From the NCBI GenBank assembly GCA_963855995.1, contig OY979718.1:49057064-49121063 (forward strand): a stretch of 64,000 nt of DNA. Direction: 5' to 3'. The notes under the pieces are model-generated. The model saw only the letters and a list, made by a program, of their open reading frames with translations, searched no databases and was not told the origin of the DNA. Positions 1-21,337 of the stretch are shown in pieces. Numbering within the stretch: the first letter of the stretch is position 1; each line of letters starts with the position of its first letter. Position numbers and translations under genes: made by a program. Source of the DNA: Muricea muricata. Taxonomy: Eukaryota; Cnidaria; Anthozoa; Malacalcyonacea; Plexauridae.

Positions 1-1125
1 AGTACAACGCGAGGAAGAGGAAAGACAGAAAGCAGCAGAATCTAGTTTTCCTGCAGGGTTTCCTGGGGGTGCAGGTGGATTCCCAGGGGGTGCAGGGGGA
101 TTCCCAGGGGGTGCTGGAGGATTCCCTGGTGCTGCTGCTGGAGGATTCCCTGGTGCTGCTGCTGGAGGTTTCTCTGGTGCAGGTTCTGTAATTATGATTT
201 GACTTCTAGCATATACGTTATTCTTGTATATTGACTTTGTATCTTTGTCGCAACTTGATAAACATTAATACATTATACAACTGAAAAGTATGATTAACCA
301 CACATCTCCTAACAGGTGGAGCTGGTGGTGCAGCTGGCATGCCAAATATGGCGGATATCTTGCAAGATCCCGAGATAATGAGATATTTGCAGGTTTGTAC
401 ATTTATATTTCAGTTCTATTTAATTAACGTACATATTTATGATCCTAATTTGTGGTTCAACTAGTTGTGCTGTGGCACTTTCCATATTGGTCACACTTCA
501 TATTTTTAGACTAATTGTTCAGCACAGAATTTATCCATTTCACCAGCTACGACTGATTGTTTTTATAAGAACATCTCGAGTAGTAACATTACTACATTAA
601 ATTTTGATGCAAGATCTTTAATTGGCCTCTACGTAGGGCTGATTGAAGTTAAGAGACATCTCAAGAGTCAAGAAATTTCCTTTCAGCATTATGTTTTTAA
701 AGAACATTGGCAATAAAATTATCTCGTTTTAAATGAACCAGCACATTACACCTTATGCATAAATGGTGATCCGGATCGTGTATCCTAGGAAACAGGAATT
801 TATGCATTGTTATTGGTCACTGTTTGCGACGAGTGACAAATAACAGTTTGTAAATTTCCGTTTTCTAGGATACACGGATAAATCACGATTTATGCATAAG
901 ATCTATATTGACCTATTTGGCACATTTGTCTAATAAATTAATTAACTGATTAATTAGCATGTAGTATACTGCATATTGTCTTTTATCCTTTACCATATGT
1001 AGGATCCAGAAGTGCAAGCAGCTTTACAGGATATTATGTCAAACCCTGGCAATATGAGCAAGTATCAGGGCAATCCGAAGGTCGCAAAAGTTATGGAAAA
1101 GCTGAATTCTAAATTTGGTCGTTAA
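1..1125 (+). CDS. ST13: Hsc70-interacting protein (Hip/ST13), C-terminal part, 3 exons
   Basis: This is the 3' end of an ST13/Hip gene, a cytosolic co-chaperone that binds and stabilises ADP-bound Hsp70. Three coding exons join in phase: 1-182 (5' end outside the window), 316-392 and 1003-1125, with stop TAA at 1123-1125. Introns are GT-AG. The first exon encodes an acidic/charged stretch ([11 protein letters not shown]) followed by a Gly/Phe/Pro/Ala repeat with units like GGFPGGA and GGFPGAAA, typical of the GGMP-type linker of this family. The last two exons encode the STI1/DP2-like C-terminal domain with the motifs [26 protein letters not shown] and [16 protein letters not shown], ending KLNSKFGR. 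The TPR region lies upstream of the window. I see no break. The family match is from recognised motifs and no search was run. Confidence 0.93.
752..900. mobile_element. Short palindromic MITE in the last ST13 intron
   Basis: About 50-bp imperfect terminal inverted repeats begin CTTATGCATAAA at 752 and end TTTATGCATAAG at 900. The arms also share a GTGTATCCTAG block. There is no coding capacity. It lies between ST13 exons 2 and 3 and leaves the splice sites intact. Confidence 0.7.
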
Positions 1126-1436
1126 CTGTTCCGAGAACAAGCAGATTTTCATGTATACCTGAACAGAAATCGTCAGCGTGATTATGATTTTAGTCTAGTA
1201 CTCCACGAGAATTATTAGGTATGCGTAGTTAGTATCCCCTAGTATCACAACGTGAGAAACCTATCACTGGCAGCAACAATTGCATGAAAAAGGCAAATTC
1301 CGCAAGACTAACCTCAAATATTACTGACATTTATGAGACTGTGATTTTTACCGTGCTTATATTTGCAGATGCTTGTAAACTTACTATGCTAGCTCATTCT
1401 TCAACTTGCTTTGCTTTCGAAGACATGTGAAACCGA

Positions 1437-1442
1437 AATAAA
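1437..1442 (+). terminator. Probable ST13 polyadenylation signal AATAAA
   Basis: A canonical AATAAA lies 312 bases downstream of the ST13 stop codon, in AT-rich sequence with no other gene signal. It is the first canonical hexamer after the stop. Confidence 0.6.
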
Positions 1443-2573
1443 AGAAATACAAAATTTACCATTGTGTATGCAGTTAGATTTTTTATACAATATTTCTATG
1501 ATTAAAACCCTAATATACATTCAGTTCGGTTATTGTATTGATGTCCTTTGAACCACGTCTTTCGTTAAACTTCAAGGAGTGCCAATCCACATGCTGTTAG
1601 CGCTTGTGTACATTGCAGAAAAATACGTTATATCCCCATATATTATCCCCAAACAATACAAGATCTACCAGATTGAAATATTTTCTTAATCCTTCATAAT
1701 GCTAACTCTGAATTCCTTATTAGTTCCTCATTTACCCTTTTGTGTAAACAGTCAGATATTCAATTAAAGGATTACGTCACACGAAAAAACCCCTCAAAGT
1801 TGATAATTTGAATAAACTGCACATTTTATAATAAGAATCCAATAAAGTTCGTAATTGTTGACTAGATGTCCGATGTTTTTAGAGTTTTGACTCGTTTTGG
1901 TGGATGTGATTTCCACTATGCACGAACAGTTTCACATACGTTTTTTCGATTAATGGAGAAAGAATTAAAATTTATTATTCAGGAATGTCTCGTTTATCCG
2001 GAGCCAGACACACTTCAGATACATTTCAAGCAGTTGTTGGTAGTGCCTGGTATGCATCTGTTGGCATTAGATGAAATAATTGTGCTCGTTGCAAGTGTCT
2101 TTAATACCGTAATGTGAATAACACGACAAGAGAACAAATAGTAATGGAATGTACTGATTGTAGACTGATGTTAGGTGTTCCTAACGCGCCAAAAAACTGC
2201 GACAAGCTGCTTTCTACTCCAATACGACACCAAAGACAAAGAAACAACAGACAGAAACGTCAACATGGTTTTATTTCGGGATTCCAGGTAGGAAGGATTT
2301 TACGTAAATGTGTGAACAATGTGATGGTAATGACATAATCAGGTACAAATACAACAGATTAATCGTCTAGATAACTAGCTATACTAAACTCTAAAGTTAG
2401 TAAAGTAAATCTGCATGGTATAGGCCGTATAGCTAATTTTAAATACTGGAGAGTATAATCGTATGCATGTAATTACTAAGAAGCCCAACCTCTGACTAAG
2501 GAGCTTTAAATTCACATTCGTGCATGTATTAAAGTTTATAAGTCAATAAAAATACAATATTACAAACGCTCCT
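1443..2573. other. Intergenic stretch with no assignable gene
   Basis: AT-rich sequence. Two short open stretches at 1866-2117 and 2114-2338 (+) overlap in different frames and match no family I recognise. A donor-like CAG|GTAGGAAG lies at about 2288, so a decayed or lineage-specific exon cannot be excluded. I do not call a gene. Confidence 0.4.
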
Positions 2574-2797
2574 ATTCTTGGGTTTCACTGGAAACTTCAG
2601 TAATTCTGAGTGGGGGTCAACCCAAAATGTATTGATGATTGTACTGCACTGGAGCACGCAAATCTCACGAAATTGCACATATTTGCTGCCAAACACAAGG
2701 TCAATACATACTGTGAAAATTTTTCAGCCTGATGACAGTGTATCGACTTGGAGTTGACCCCCAGTGAAATTTATGACGTCACGTGAAACCCAAGAAT
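2574..2797. mobile_element. MITE with ~45-bp terminal inverted repeats
   Basis: The left end reads ATTCTTGGGTTTCAC and the right end is its inverse (GTGAAACCCAAGAAT). A second shared block, GGGGGTCAAC, lies inside each arm. The element is 224 bp and non-coding. No clear target duplication was seen. Confidence 0.7.
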
Positions 2798-3248
2798 TGT
2801 CCGCTATACGATATCGGTCAACGCCACCTCATTCATATAAATTATAGATGTGAACAAACCTGTCCATAATTGTCCATAACATAAATTAAAAGTAAAACCC
2901 CAGCTTCTGGTGGAGAAATGTTCTGGTTCGGTCCCAAACCTATTTACTGGCTGCAGAAGCAGATCATATATAGCCTTCCATTGCTTCTCTAATTGTTAAT
3001 TGTTTGTAAACACAAATAAAGTTCAGTAATTGACGAAAGACGATCTGCATTAATTAGATGACTTACCACGACCTGTATCGAAGTTTATGCATGCATTTAT
3101 AACTACATATAACATATTAATTTTATAATTTTTATTTTTCGGACTTTTTAATTTCTGTGTTTAAGGCACATTGTTCTGTCTGGTACATTGTTGCGTTGTT
3201 AGTTTCACTAAGAGTGAAACTTTCCAAAGTTTTGAAGTTTGATCCGGC

Positions 3249-4742
3249 ATCGTCTAAAACGCGGAATACGGAATGGAACAACTGGAATACCTGGAACAGC
3301 TGGAACAACTAAAAATTTCCGATTTTTAGCACTTTTCTGAATTTTAGCATGTATGGAAGTACGCACAACGCTCAATAAGCTTTCTAAAATATGAAAAACG
3401 CGCAGAAAGAATACAATTCTAACAAATTACTTACACGAAAATATCGACAGTCAAAATTAAACGAGGATTAAGTTGGACTGTAATGGCATCTTGGAAACCA
3501 ATTTACACTGTTCAGTTATTGAAAACAAGACATTTTGGTAAAATAGCCTAACATAGCCCTTTAAAGAAAATGTGCGTTTTTCGCGGAAACCAAACTCTTA
3601 TTGTCTGAATATCACCTTTTGCGGAAAACGGGCATTGCTCAAACAGACCGAATGCAACACAATATTTCGGTTTTCAAAAGCGAATAAAACCGTCAACGGA
3701 AAGAAGACCAGATAGTTTGAATTGCTCAAAGCAAGTACTGAAAAGACAATCAGGGGCAAAACTATTTGGTTGGGGGGGGGGGGTGAAAAGATTCACTGCC
3801 CTGCCGTTATGTAAATGCCCTGCACAAAAGTGGGTGACAAAAATGCCTGCCATTCGGGTTAAATAAAAATGACTTCAAAATTAATGTAGATAAACCATCG
3901 AGATACAGTGGCGTAGCCAGGGTGATTGTTTTAGGGGGGCAACAAGGCGATATGCTCCTCCGGGAAAATTTTGAAATCTACAGTTGACAGTTCCGCAAAT
4001 GCGATTTCCTGCATTTTCGGGTGAGATTTAGCAGAAAAACGATTACTTTTGAGGATTATATGGTGCATAAAGGACATCATTTTTATCAATTTCACAATCA
4101 CAGCAATCAATTCTTATTACAAGGGTGGTCCTTCTGACCATTGGAGGGGCTGAGCCCCACTCCCCTTGTCTACGCCACTGTTGAGATAAACAAGCTAGTG
4201 GCTGCAGTGGTTCCACTTACATTACAAGTTACAAAAATCACTATTCCATTGTAAATAAAAATCTAGTAATTCGATGAATCTTGAAATCAAGCAGTCAACC
4301 GTGAGAATTAAGAAAAGAAATAAGTTCAAAAACTGAAAGAGACACAAGTCTGACACACTGTCAGTCTGTCAAAAAGTAAAATTTAGCTATTACAAATACG
4401 GTTTTATTTTCGCATTTCAAATTTTACATTTTGCCCTGCATACTTCCCCTGTGCCCTTAAGTTTCGCCCCTGAAGACAATAATCAAATTTGAAATTCGTG
4501 TGGCGTTGCCAAAGCGTGTCCACCTTGTGTGGGTCTACTTTTCCTTAATAAATTACGATCCTTCGAGAGTGGAACAGGATATATATATATAGTCAGGTGA
4601 AAAATAATATCTATGCAAGTCTAATATTGTGTTTTTTCCTGAAAATCGCAAGATATTTATTTGTAATAAAAGAGAAATTCAGCTGTTCTAGATGTTCCAG
4701 GTATTCCAGTTGTTCCATTCAGTGTTCCTAGTTTTAGACGAT
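3249..4742. mobile_element. 1.5-kb non-autonomous element with repeat-rich TIRs
   Basis: Inverted ends share ATCGTCTAAAAC followed by short degenerate repeats of the form GGAACAACTGGAATACCTGG, with about 70-bp arms at 3249-3318 and 4680-4742. The interior has no long open frame. It contains a G/C-tract and a separate hAT-type MITE inserted at 3906-4180. It lies between ST13 and CNBD2. The superfamily is unclear because no unambiguous duplication flanks it. Confidence 0.6.
3906..4180. mobile_element. hAT-type MITE (CAGTGGCGTAG ends), nested
   Basis: It begins CAGTGGCGTAGCCAG and ends CTACGCCACTG. The flanking 8-mers are TCGAGATA (3898-3905) and TTGAGATA (4181-4188), 7 of 8 identical, as expected for the 8-bp duplication of hAT transposons. 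The interior is non-coding. It is inserted inside the 3249-4742 element, so it is the younger of the two. Confidence 0.8.
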
Positions 4743-5200
4743 ACCGTTTGATCCTAATGGTCGTCCTTTGCTCGACCCTTTAGGAACGTCCAGGTAGATG
4801 AAATCAATTAGTTCCATCACATCTGGTGAGTCGTGGTGTGCCTTTAAAAAATTAAACTGAAACGAAGTTTGTAAAAAATTTTTAAAGTGTGTTGTGTAAC
4901 GAAAGTAGCAAACGTCAAAGTTCATTTTGAGTATCTTTTAGGTCAATAGACAATGTTAGGGCTGAAGTTCTCTTTGTTATTTGACAAATAAATTGGTAGG
5001 TTGGCTGGTTGTTTGAAATTTGCACATTTATTTTTTTTGAGATTTCACACGGTCTATGATAAAGCATATGATCCAAGGTTATGTAATATGAAACTGCCTT
5101 TAACTTGCTTCATATTGCTAGAGAAATTTGATCTTAGAAATCAAAGCATTGTCTGATAATAAACAGACTATTTACATCAGTTGAAAATACAGCTAACAAT

Positions 5201-15839
<10,639 letters not shown>

Positions 15840-16486
15840 AAGAAAAATATACCGAATTCTCGTTCATTGCAAATCGCTACTGCCATTTGCGTTCAAGTTT
15901 GAATCGTGCAAAAATTTGTGTGTATTGTAACGTTTCAAACGTACCTTTTCAAAGGTTGTCACGCGCTTTTGGCCAATGAAATTGAATTGATTTTGGAAAT
16001 ATAAAAAATACTTATTGTAGAAGCAAATGTGTACTTTATTATTTTATTATCGCGATTCAAAATTGTGTTCAATTAATTATTTACTTTTTGTAGCTGAATT
16101 TTTGGGACTTAAATAATGCGTGTCAACCGTCATGCATTGTGCGTCGAAATCAATACAGCGGCCATTTTAGTGATCCAAAAATTAGGTCTTCATTTTGAAT
16201 CCATAAAAAAACCTCTACCATCGTAGGGATACACTTGCTCATTTTGACATATTTTTAATGGAATGCAATGAAGAATTATTTTTCTTGCCTATTTTTTGTT
16301 GTAGGATAAATTTCGCAGCTAAGATGCAAACAATAACATTGCAAAGCATAATGGTTGACACACATTCTTTAAAGGGAATTGGCAGCAAAAATATTCTTTG
16401 CTCATTTGAAAAAGCTTTCAAAACAACTAACAACGCCTTTTACAGATTTTTCATATCTAGCTTCACTCGAGAGACATTTCAGCTGA

Positions 16487-16490
<4 letters not shown>
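15840..16490. other. Intergenic region after CNBD2
   Basis: This holds the CNBD2 3' flank. No canonical AATAAA was seen close to the stop. It also holds AT-rich sequence and a block (about 16365-16420) resembling other TTTAAAGGGAATTGGC-type repeat ends. No gene was recognised. Confidence 0.4.

Positions 16491-16534
<44 letters not shown>
16491..16534. repeat. (TA)n microsatellite at the 5' boundary of a PLE
   Basis: Twenty-two TA units end exactly where the coding similarity of the plus-strand Penelope-like element begins. Confidence 0.95.
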
Positions 16535-16535
<1 letters not shown>

Positions 16536-18249
16536 GCAATACTGCAATTACGAAAGCCTACAAAAAAGCGCCACCAAATACTACCGCACAAATAATCGCA
16601 GAAGAAAAGAAAATCGCAAAGAGTCTTGACCTTGATGACCGCATTGACTCGCTAGCAACGAAGGATAGCTTTATCACACTTAAGGACCACAAACCGAATT
16701 TCAATAACAATCCTACATGCAGACTTATCAATCCTTCTAAATCCGAAATCGGGATTATCAGCAAACAAATCCTCCAGAGAATAAATGCAGCAGTCCTGGA
16801 GCATATTAATGTCAACCAGTGGAAAAATACAGATTCCGTCATATCGTGGTTCAGTAATCTACCAAATAAATCTACCCGTTCATTCATCAACTTCGATATA
16901 GTAGATTTCTATCCCTCTATATCTGAAGAGTTACTGTGTGAAGCCCTCACTTTCGCTTCAAACTATGTCCCAATTACCGACAACGAGAAAAACATCATCA
17001 TCCAGGCAAAGAGCTCAGTGCAAGAAAAGATGGTGCAAGAAAACATCAAGTTCACTCTTCGACGTAACGATGGGCAGTTTCGACGGCGCCGAAACATGTG
17101 AATTGGTAGGTTTGTACCTACTATCCAAGTTACCACCAGAATACAGCACTGATGTTGGTCTATACAGAGATGACGGCTTGGCGGCTCTTGATAAATCCCC
17201 AAAAGAAATTGAAAATATTAAAAAACACATCTGTAAAATTTTCAACGACCACAACCTTAAGCCCATTAAGCCCACAATAGAAGCAAACACGAAATGCGTC
17301 AATTTCCTTGATATCACCCTAGACCTACGATCTGCATCCTACAAACCGTACATGAAACCTGGTAACACCCCGCAATATGTCCACCGCAACAGTAATCACC
17401 CACCATCAATATTACGTTCCGTGCCTGAAGCCATAAACAAACGATTATCGAATATATCATCACATAAGAATGCTTTCGATTCAGCTGTTCCACCTTACCA
17501 GGAAGCTCTGCAAAAAAGTGGTTACAACTTCAAATTACAATACAACCCTCAACCGTCAAAACCTAAACGATCCAGAAGTAGAAATATAATATGGTTCAAT
17601 CCACCCTACAATTCCACAGTTAGCACGAATATTGGCTATAAGTTTCTTCAAGCCGTCGATGATTGCTTCACACCCGACCATCCTTTACGCAAAATATTTA
17701 ACAGAAACACTCTAAAATTAAGCTACAGCTGCATGCCTAACGTTAAATCCATAATCTCTAGCCACAACAAATCTGTACTCAAGGACCAATCAGTCACATC
17801 AGCAAGTCAAGTAGACAAAGATTTGCAACTGCCGAAAGAAAGATACCTGCCCTCTCTCTGGTAAATGCTTAACAACGAACGTGGTTTACCAGGCAACAGT
17901 TACCAGAGATGACACAAACGAGCAAGAAACTTACGTAGGACATACAGAGTGCCAATTTAAGACGAGATATAACGGCCACACCAGTTCTTTTCGAAACGCG
18001 AAATACAAGCACGCCACAGAACTGAGTAAACATGTCTGGAATCTCAACGATAAGAATGTAAAATACTCAATTAAGTGGAGGGTACTTGCAAGATGCAATA
18101 GCTATTCGAACAAAACCAAACGATGCCATCTGTGTTTGCATGAGAAATATATTATAATATACCACCCTAAACTTGCCTCTCTGAACTCTAGAAACGAACT
18201 TTTATCTAAATGTAGACACCGGAATAAATTCCTCTTGAGCTATAAGTGA
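16535..18249 (+). pseudogene. Penelope-like retroelement, 5'-truncated: reverse transcriptase + GIY-YIG endonuclease
   Basis: The reading starts without an ATG next to the TA repeat. It has reverse-transcriptase motifs in order: [52 protein letters not shown], then the catalytic LYRDDGLA (about 17160-17185), followed by NFLDITLDL and the thumb/linker. The C-terminal part at about 17830-18249 has a Cys-rich [14 protein letters not shown] segment. It then has a GIY-YIG-type endonuclease core, VVYQATV..TYVG, FKTRYNGHTSSFRN and RCHLCLHEKY. RT plus C-terminal GIY-YIG defines PLEs. At least two frameshifts (near 17035 and 17820) split the frame into 16938-17864 and 17881-18249, so this copy is dead. 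It converges with a second PLE on the minus strand. Confidence 0.85.
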
Positions 18250-18351
18250 TTTCCTAACAGATAACAATGTAACATAACCTTTTTAATCTCAACGTAGTGA
18301 CGTCAAACATGTATATAGTATATCCTAGGCAACGAAACGCGCTAATATTCA

Positions 18352-18412
18352 AATTCACCTGATGAGTGTAACAGGGTTCTCCCTGTTATACGAAACAAAT
18401 TTGTAGTGAATT
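18352..18412 (+). ncRNA. Type I hammerhead ribozyme, ~100 nt after the PLE stop
   Basis: All elements of a hammerhead are present. Stem I is AATTCAC (18352-18358) pairing with GTGAATT (18406-18412), 7 bp. The core is CTGATGA (18359-18365). Stem II is 11 bp, GTGTAACAGGG/CCCTGTTATAC, closed by a TTCT loop. GAAA (18392-18395) follows, then a short stem III (ACA/TGT with loop AATT). The cleavage triplet GTA ends at 18405. Short stem III with open stem I is the form known from Penelope-like elements and retrozymes. Catalytic activity is not shown, but every invariant core base is intact. Confidence 0.88.
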
Positions 18413-18519
18413 AAAATGTAAATGTAATATTTCAAGTTTGTTTTTATCTTATTCTTATTCTTATTTGCTCTACTATTGTATTGAGCACTGTGTCTATACA
18501 TGATTCACAAATTGTTTAT

Positions 18520-18648
<129 letters not shown>

Positions 18649-18653
<5 letters not shown>

Positions 18654-18691
18654 CTGATGAGGCGTAAACGCCGAAACATGCATGTCTGCAG
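18649..18691 (+). ncRNA. Second hammerhead ribozyme, minimal form
   Basis: Stem I is CTGCA (18649-18653) pairing with TGCAG (18687-18691). The core CTGATGA is at 18654-18660. Stem II is GGCG-TAAA-CGCC (18661-18672). GAAA is at 18673-18676. Stem III is ACA/TGT with loop TGCA, and the cleavage triplet GTC ends at 18686. All core bases are conserved. It forms a palindrome with the broken minus-strand copy and is flanked by TA repeats. Confidence 0.85.
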
Positions 18692-18719
18692 ATATATAGA
18701 TATATATATATATATATTA

Positions 18720-19298
18720 AGATTCCTTCTGGATGAAACAGACTGTAGTGGTATAAGTTTTTGAGGTATTTTGCACGATTATACATTTCGCTCTGTCTAT
18801 ATGTCATTGAGCACTCTTGTATTTCGCAAACAAAAACTAGCACACTATATATATATGGGTTTTTTTCTTTCAAAATACTAATTTTCTCGTCCAAACATAA
18901 ATTACATTTGGATCCTTCCGTGTAAGAAATGGACTTTTTTACTGTAGACCATTTTATGGCGAAATCTGTTTTGTTTTGCTTTAAGTGCCAGACGTGTTTC
19001 GAAAGTTCCGTTTCGTTTAAATATTTTTTGTGTGTGAAAGATTTAATATGATTCCTGTTCGCTCTTTAACTCTGTTTGAAGTCATGCCAATGTAGTGCTT
19101 TGTGTCCTGTGTGTTGCTTGTATTAATTGTTGCTGTGCATACAATGTCCAGATGTCCTTACTCGTGCACTTATTCTGCAGTGGGCATGCGTGCTTGTTCC
19201 TACAGTTACAGTTCACTGCAGTAATGTCTTGTGGTTGGCTTTTCCTAATTATGCGTGTGTATTGTGATTTGTGATAATTAACTTAACGTTACTCACGC
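18720..19298 (-). pseudogene. Penelope-like element, endonuclease part (decayed, minus strand)
   Basis: On the minus strand the sequence continues a PLE: VSNVKLIITNHNTHA near 19290-19250, then ALHWHDFKQ-type GIY-YIG remnants with many frameshifts. LSKHVWHLKQNKTDFAIKW and KCNLCLDEKISILK lie near 19010-18860. It matches the C-terminal half of the plus-strand PLE in order. It is the downstream half of the element whose RT part lies at 21338-22295. A transposon at 19308-21328 separates the halves. Confidence 0.75.
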
Positions 19299-19307
19299 AA
19301 CTGTAAC
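19299..19307. repeat. 9-bp target-site duplication, left copy (AACTGTAAC)
   Basis: AACTGTAAC is repeated exactly at 21329-21337. The duplication splits the codons of the PLE's SYSCVSNVK segment, which reads through once the insert is ignored. Confidence 0.85.
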
Positions 19308-21328
19308 GGGTTGGGATAAAACACGGATACGGATGGCACGGATACGGATACGGATACGGATGGGGGGATAAAACACGGATGAGGGGATAAAACACGGATG
19401 GGGGGATAAAACACGGATGAGGGGATAAAACACGGATGGGGGGATAAAACACGGATGAGGGGATAAAACACGGATGGGGGATAAAACACGGATGAAGGGA
19501 TAAAACACGGATGGGGGGATAAAACATACCCATGCATTCAATAAGCAAAAAAACAACGATTCAGTCTACTTTCTCGATATTTTTGAGAATTTACGATTTA
19601 GTGAGGGAGCTTGCCTTACCCGCTGTTTACATAGCATAAAGAAAGCACTTTTTGTTTAATATTAGATTTGCTTTACTTTGTAATGATGTTATGTTCTGAC
19701 AAATCTCGCGTTGCGGTATATTGTATACTCCACATCACGCTGCAGATTAAAACTTTAAAAGACGAATTTATAGTTTAATCACTCTGAATTTCTTTGCTAC
19801 TTTAATGCTTGCCTTTAACAAATAGGTAATATCAAATACATACATATCAACACGAAATCAGTTATGAATTATGGGCAATTTTAACTTAGACATAAATGAA
19901 ACGTAAGTATAGACGCTTCGCATTATTCATATGTACGTACGTACACGCACGGAACAATTCAATCCTTCTAGTTCCAAATTCTAATTAATTACAAACTAGA
20001 AATTTCTGATAGAAAGTGAAGTGCTGCGAAATGTACAAATACATTTATTAAAAATATAAACATTTTATATAGTCCATATGTAACAAAAGTTATCATAACA
20101 AAACTTCAAACCAAAAGACAAAAACAATTTTTAGTCAGATTACTTAGTAGAAAAGTTGACCGCTGATCATGAACGACTGCCAACGCATATTTACAACACG
20201 TCACAAATCATCGTTTAGGTGCATACGCGTACGTACCACAAAACATCGAGAACACAAACACTTATTCATGTCGTTGTTCCCCCATAAAAATGAACTCGAT
20301 ACAGACTTTTCCGTGCGTATAGAAGTACATGTATATCGTCTACTGAGTCTATGTATAGAAAAGACGTAAAACTCAACAGTGGTATAAATGTCTTAGCTAA
20401 ATATCTCGAATAATACGAAGTAAATATGAGTGCCAAAACTCAAATTCTGCATACACTGAATGCATTCTTAGAAGTAGATTAACAGTTGTTTGTTTTTGAG
20501 ATTTGGATAATAATCATCCAAACGTGCAGGCAAATAAGAAGTGTTTCGGAAAATGGATCAGGACTGACGTAGAAACCATAAAATCGCGAATTTTGAAGTT
20601 CGTTTATTTAACTTGTCAGAAAGTTCATAAAAAACTACATATAAGACCACCACGGTTTTTCAAGCGAGTTATTACTGCTTTAAGATGGAAAAAGTCCTAA
20701 AATGGCGCAAATTTCGTGGGCACTAGTCTGCCCATAACCCTCATAACTCAACAAAAACTTCCAAAATCAAAGTAACTATAATGATGTGGTATATGTAGTT
20801 CTATATTACCTTTCTGATGACATAATTGATTTTCCTATCAATGCCTCTGAAATTTTACCTTTTTTACATTAATAGTTTTTATTGGAAGATTCAACTAGGA
20901 AAAAAACGTGTTGGCAGTAGCCCACATGAAATTTGAAAGCGCTCAACATACAAAAATATACTTAACAGACTTAAAGGTACAATATAAACCTAAAGTTAAA
21001 TTGCCCCTCGATCTGATAAATAAAAATGTACTTTTATACTTCCAGCTGCCTGACTATAAATGATAAAGGCGTATTTTTTATGTTGGCTATACTAGCTCGC
21101 CGTATAAATTTATGGCGTGTTTTGGCGTCAATATACTGCATATTTATCCCCTCATCCGTGTTTTATCCCCCTCATCCGTGTTTTATCCCCTCATCCGTGT
21201 TTTATCCCCCCATCCGTGTTTTATCCCCCCATCCGTGTTTTATCCCCTCATCCGTGTTTTATCCCCCCATCCGTATCCGTATCCGTGCCATCCGTATCCG
21301 TATCCGTATCCGTGTTTTATCCCAACCC
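19308..21328. mobile_element. 2.0-kb non-autonomous transposon with minisatellite TIRs and 9-bp duplication
   Basis: Both ends begin GGGTTGGGATAAAACACGG. The terminal inverted repeats (19308-19526 and 21145-21328) are not unique sequence. Each is an outer block of ACGGAT hexamers followed by tandem copies of the 19-mer GGGGATAAAACACGGATGR. The interior (about 19530-21140) is AT-rich, with no recognisable transposase. The 9-bp duplication AACTGTAAC flanks it perfectly and it sits inside a minus-strand PLE. A 9-bp duplication is typical of Mutator-like elements, which is the best guess. Open frames across the arrays (repeats like [13 protein letters not shown]) merely reflect a stop-free repeat. 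Confidence 0.85.
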
Positions 21329-21337
21329 AACTGTAAC
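21329..21337. repeat. 9-bp target-site duplication, right copy
   Basis: An exact repeat of 19299-19307. Confidence 0.85.

Noticed and set aside
1866..2338. Two adjoining open frames after ST13
   Set aside because: Overlapping different frames, no recognised domain, no convincing splice partners. Left as an unassigned note.
17150..17200. YRDD motif considered as telomerase or LTR-type RT
   Set aside because: Order of flanking motifs and the downstream GIY-YIG endonuclease with Cys-rich linker fit Penelope-like elements.
19249..19556. Three overlapping minus-strand frames (and three plus-strand frames at 21026-21374) with repeats such as [13 protein letters not shown]
   Set aside because: The 19-bp repeat contains no stop in any of these frames. 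The arrays are transposon ends and not coding.
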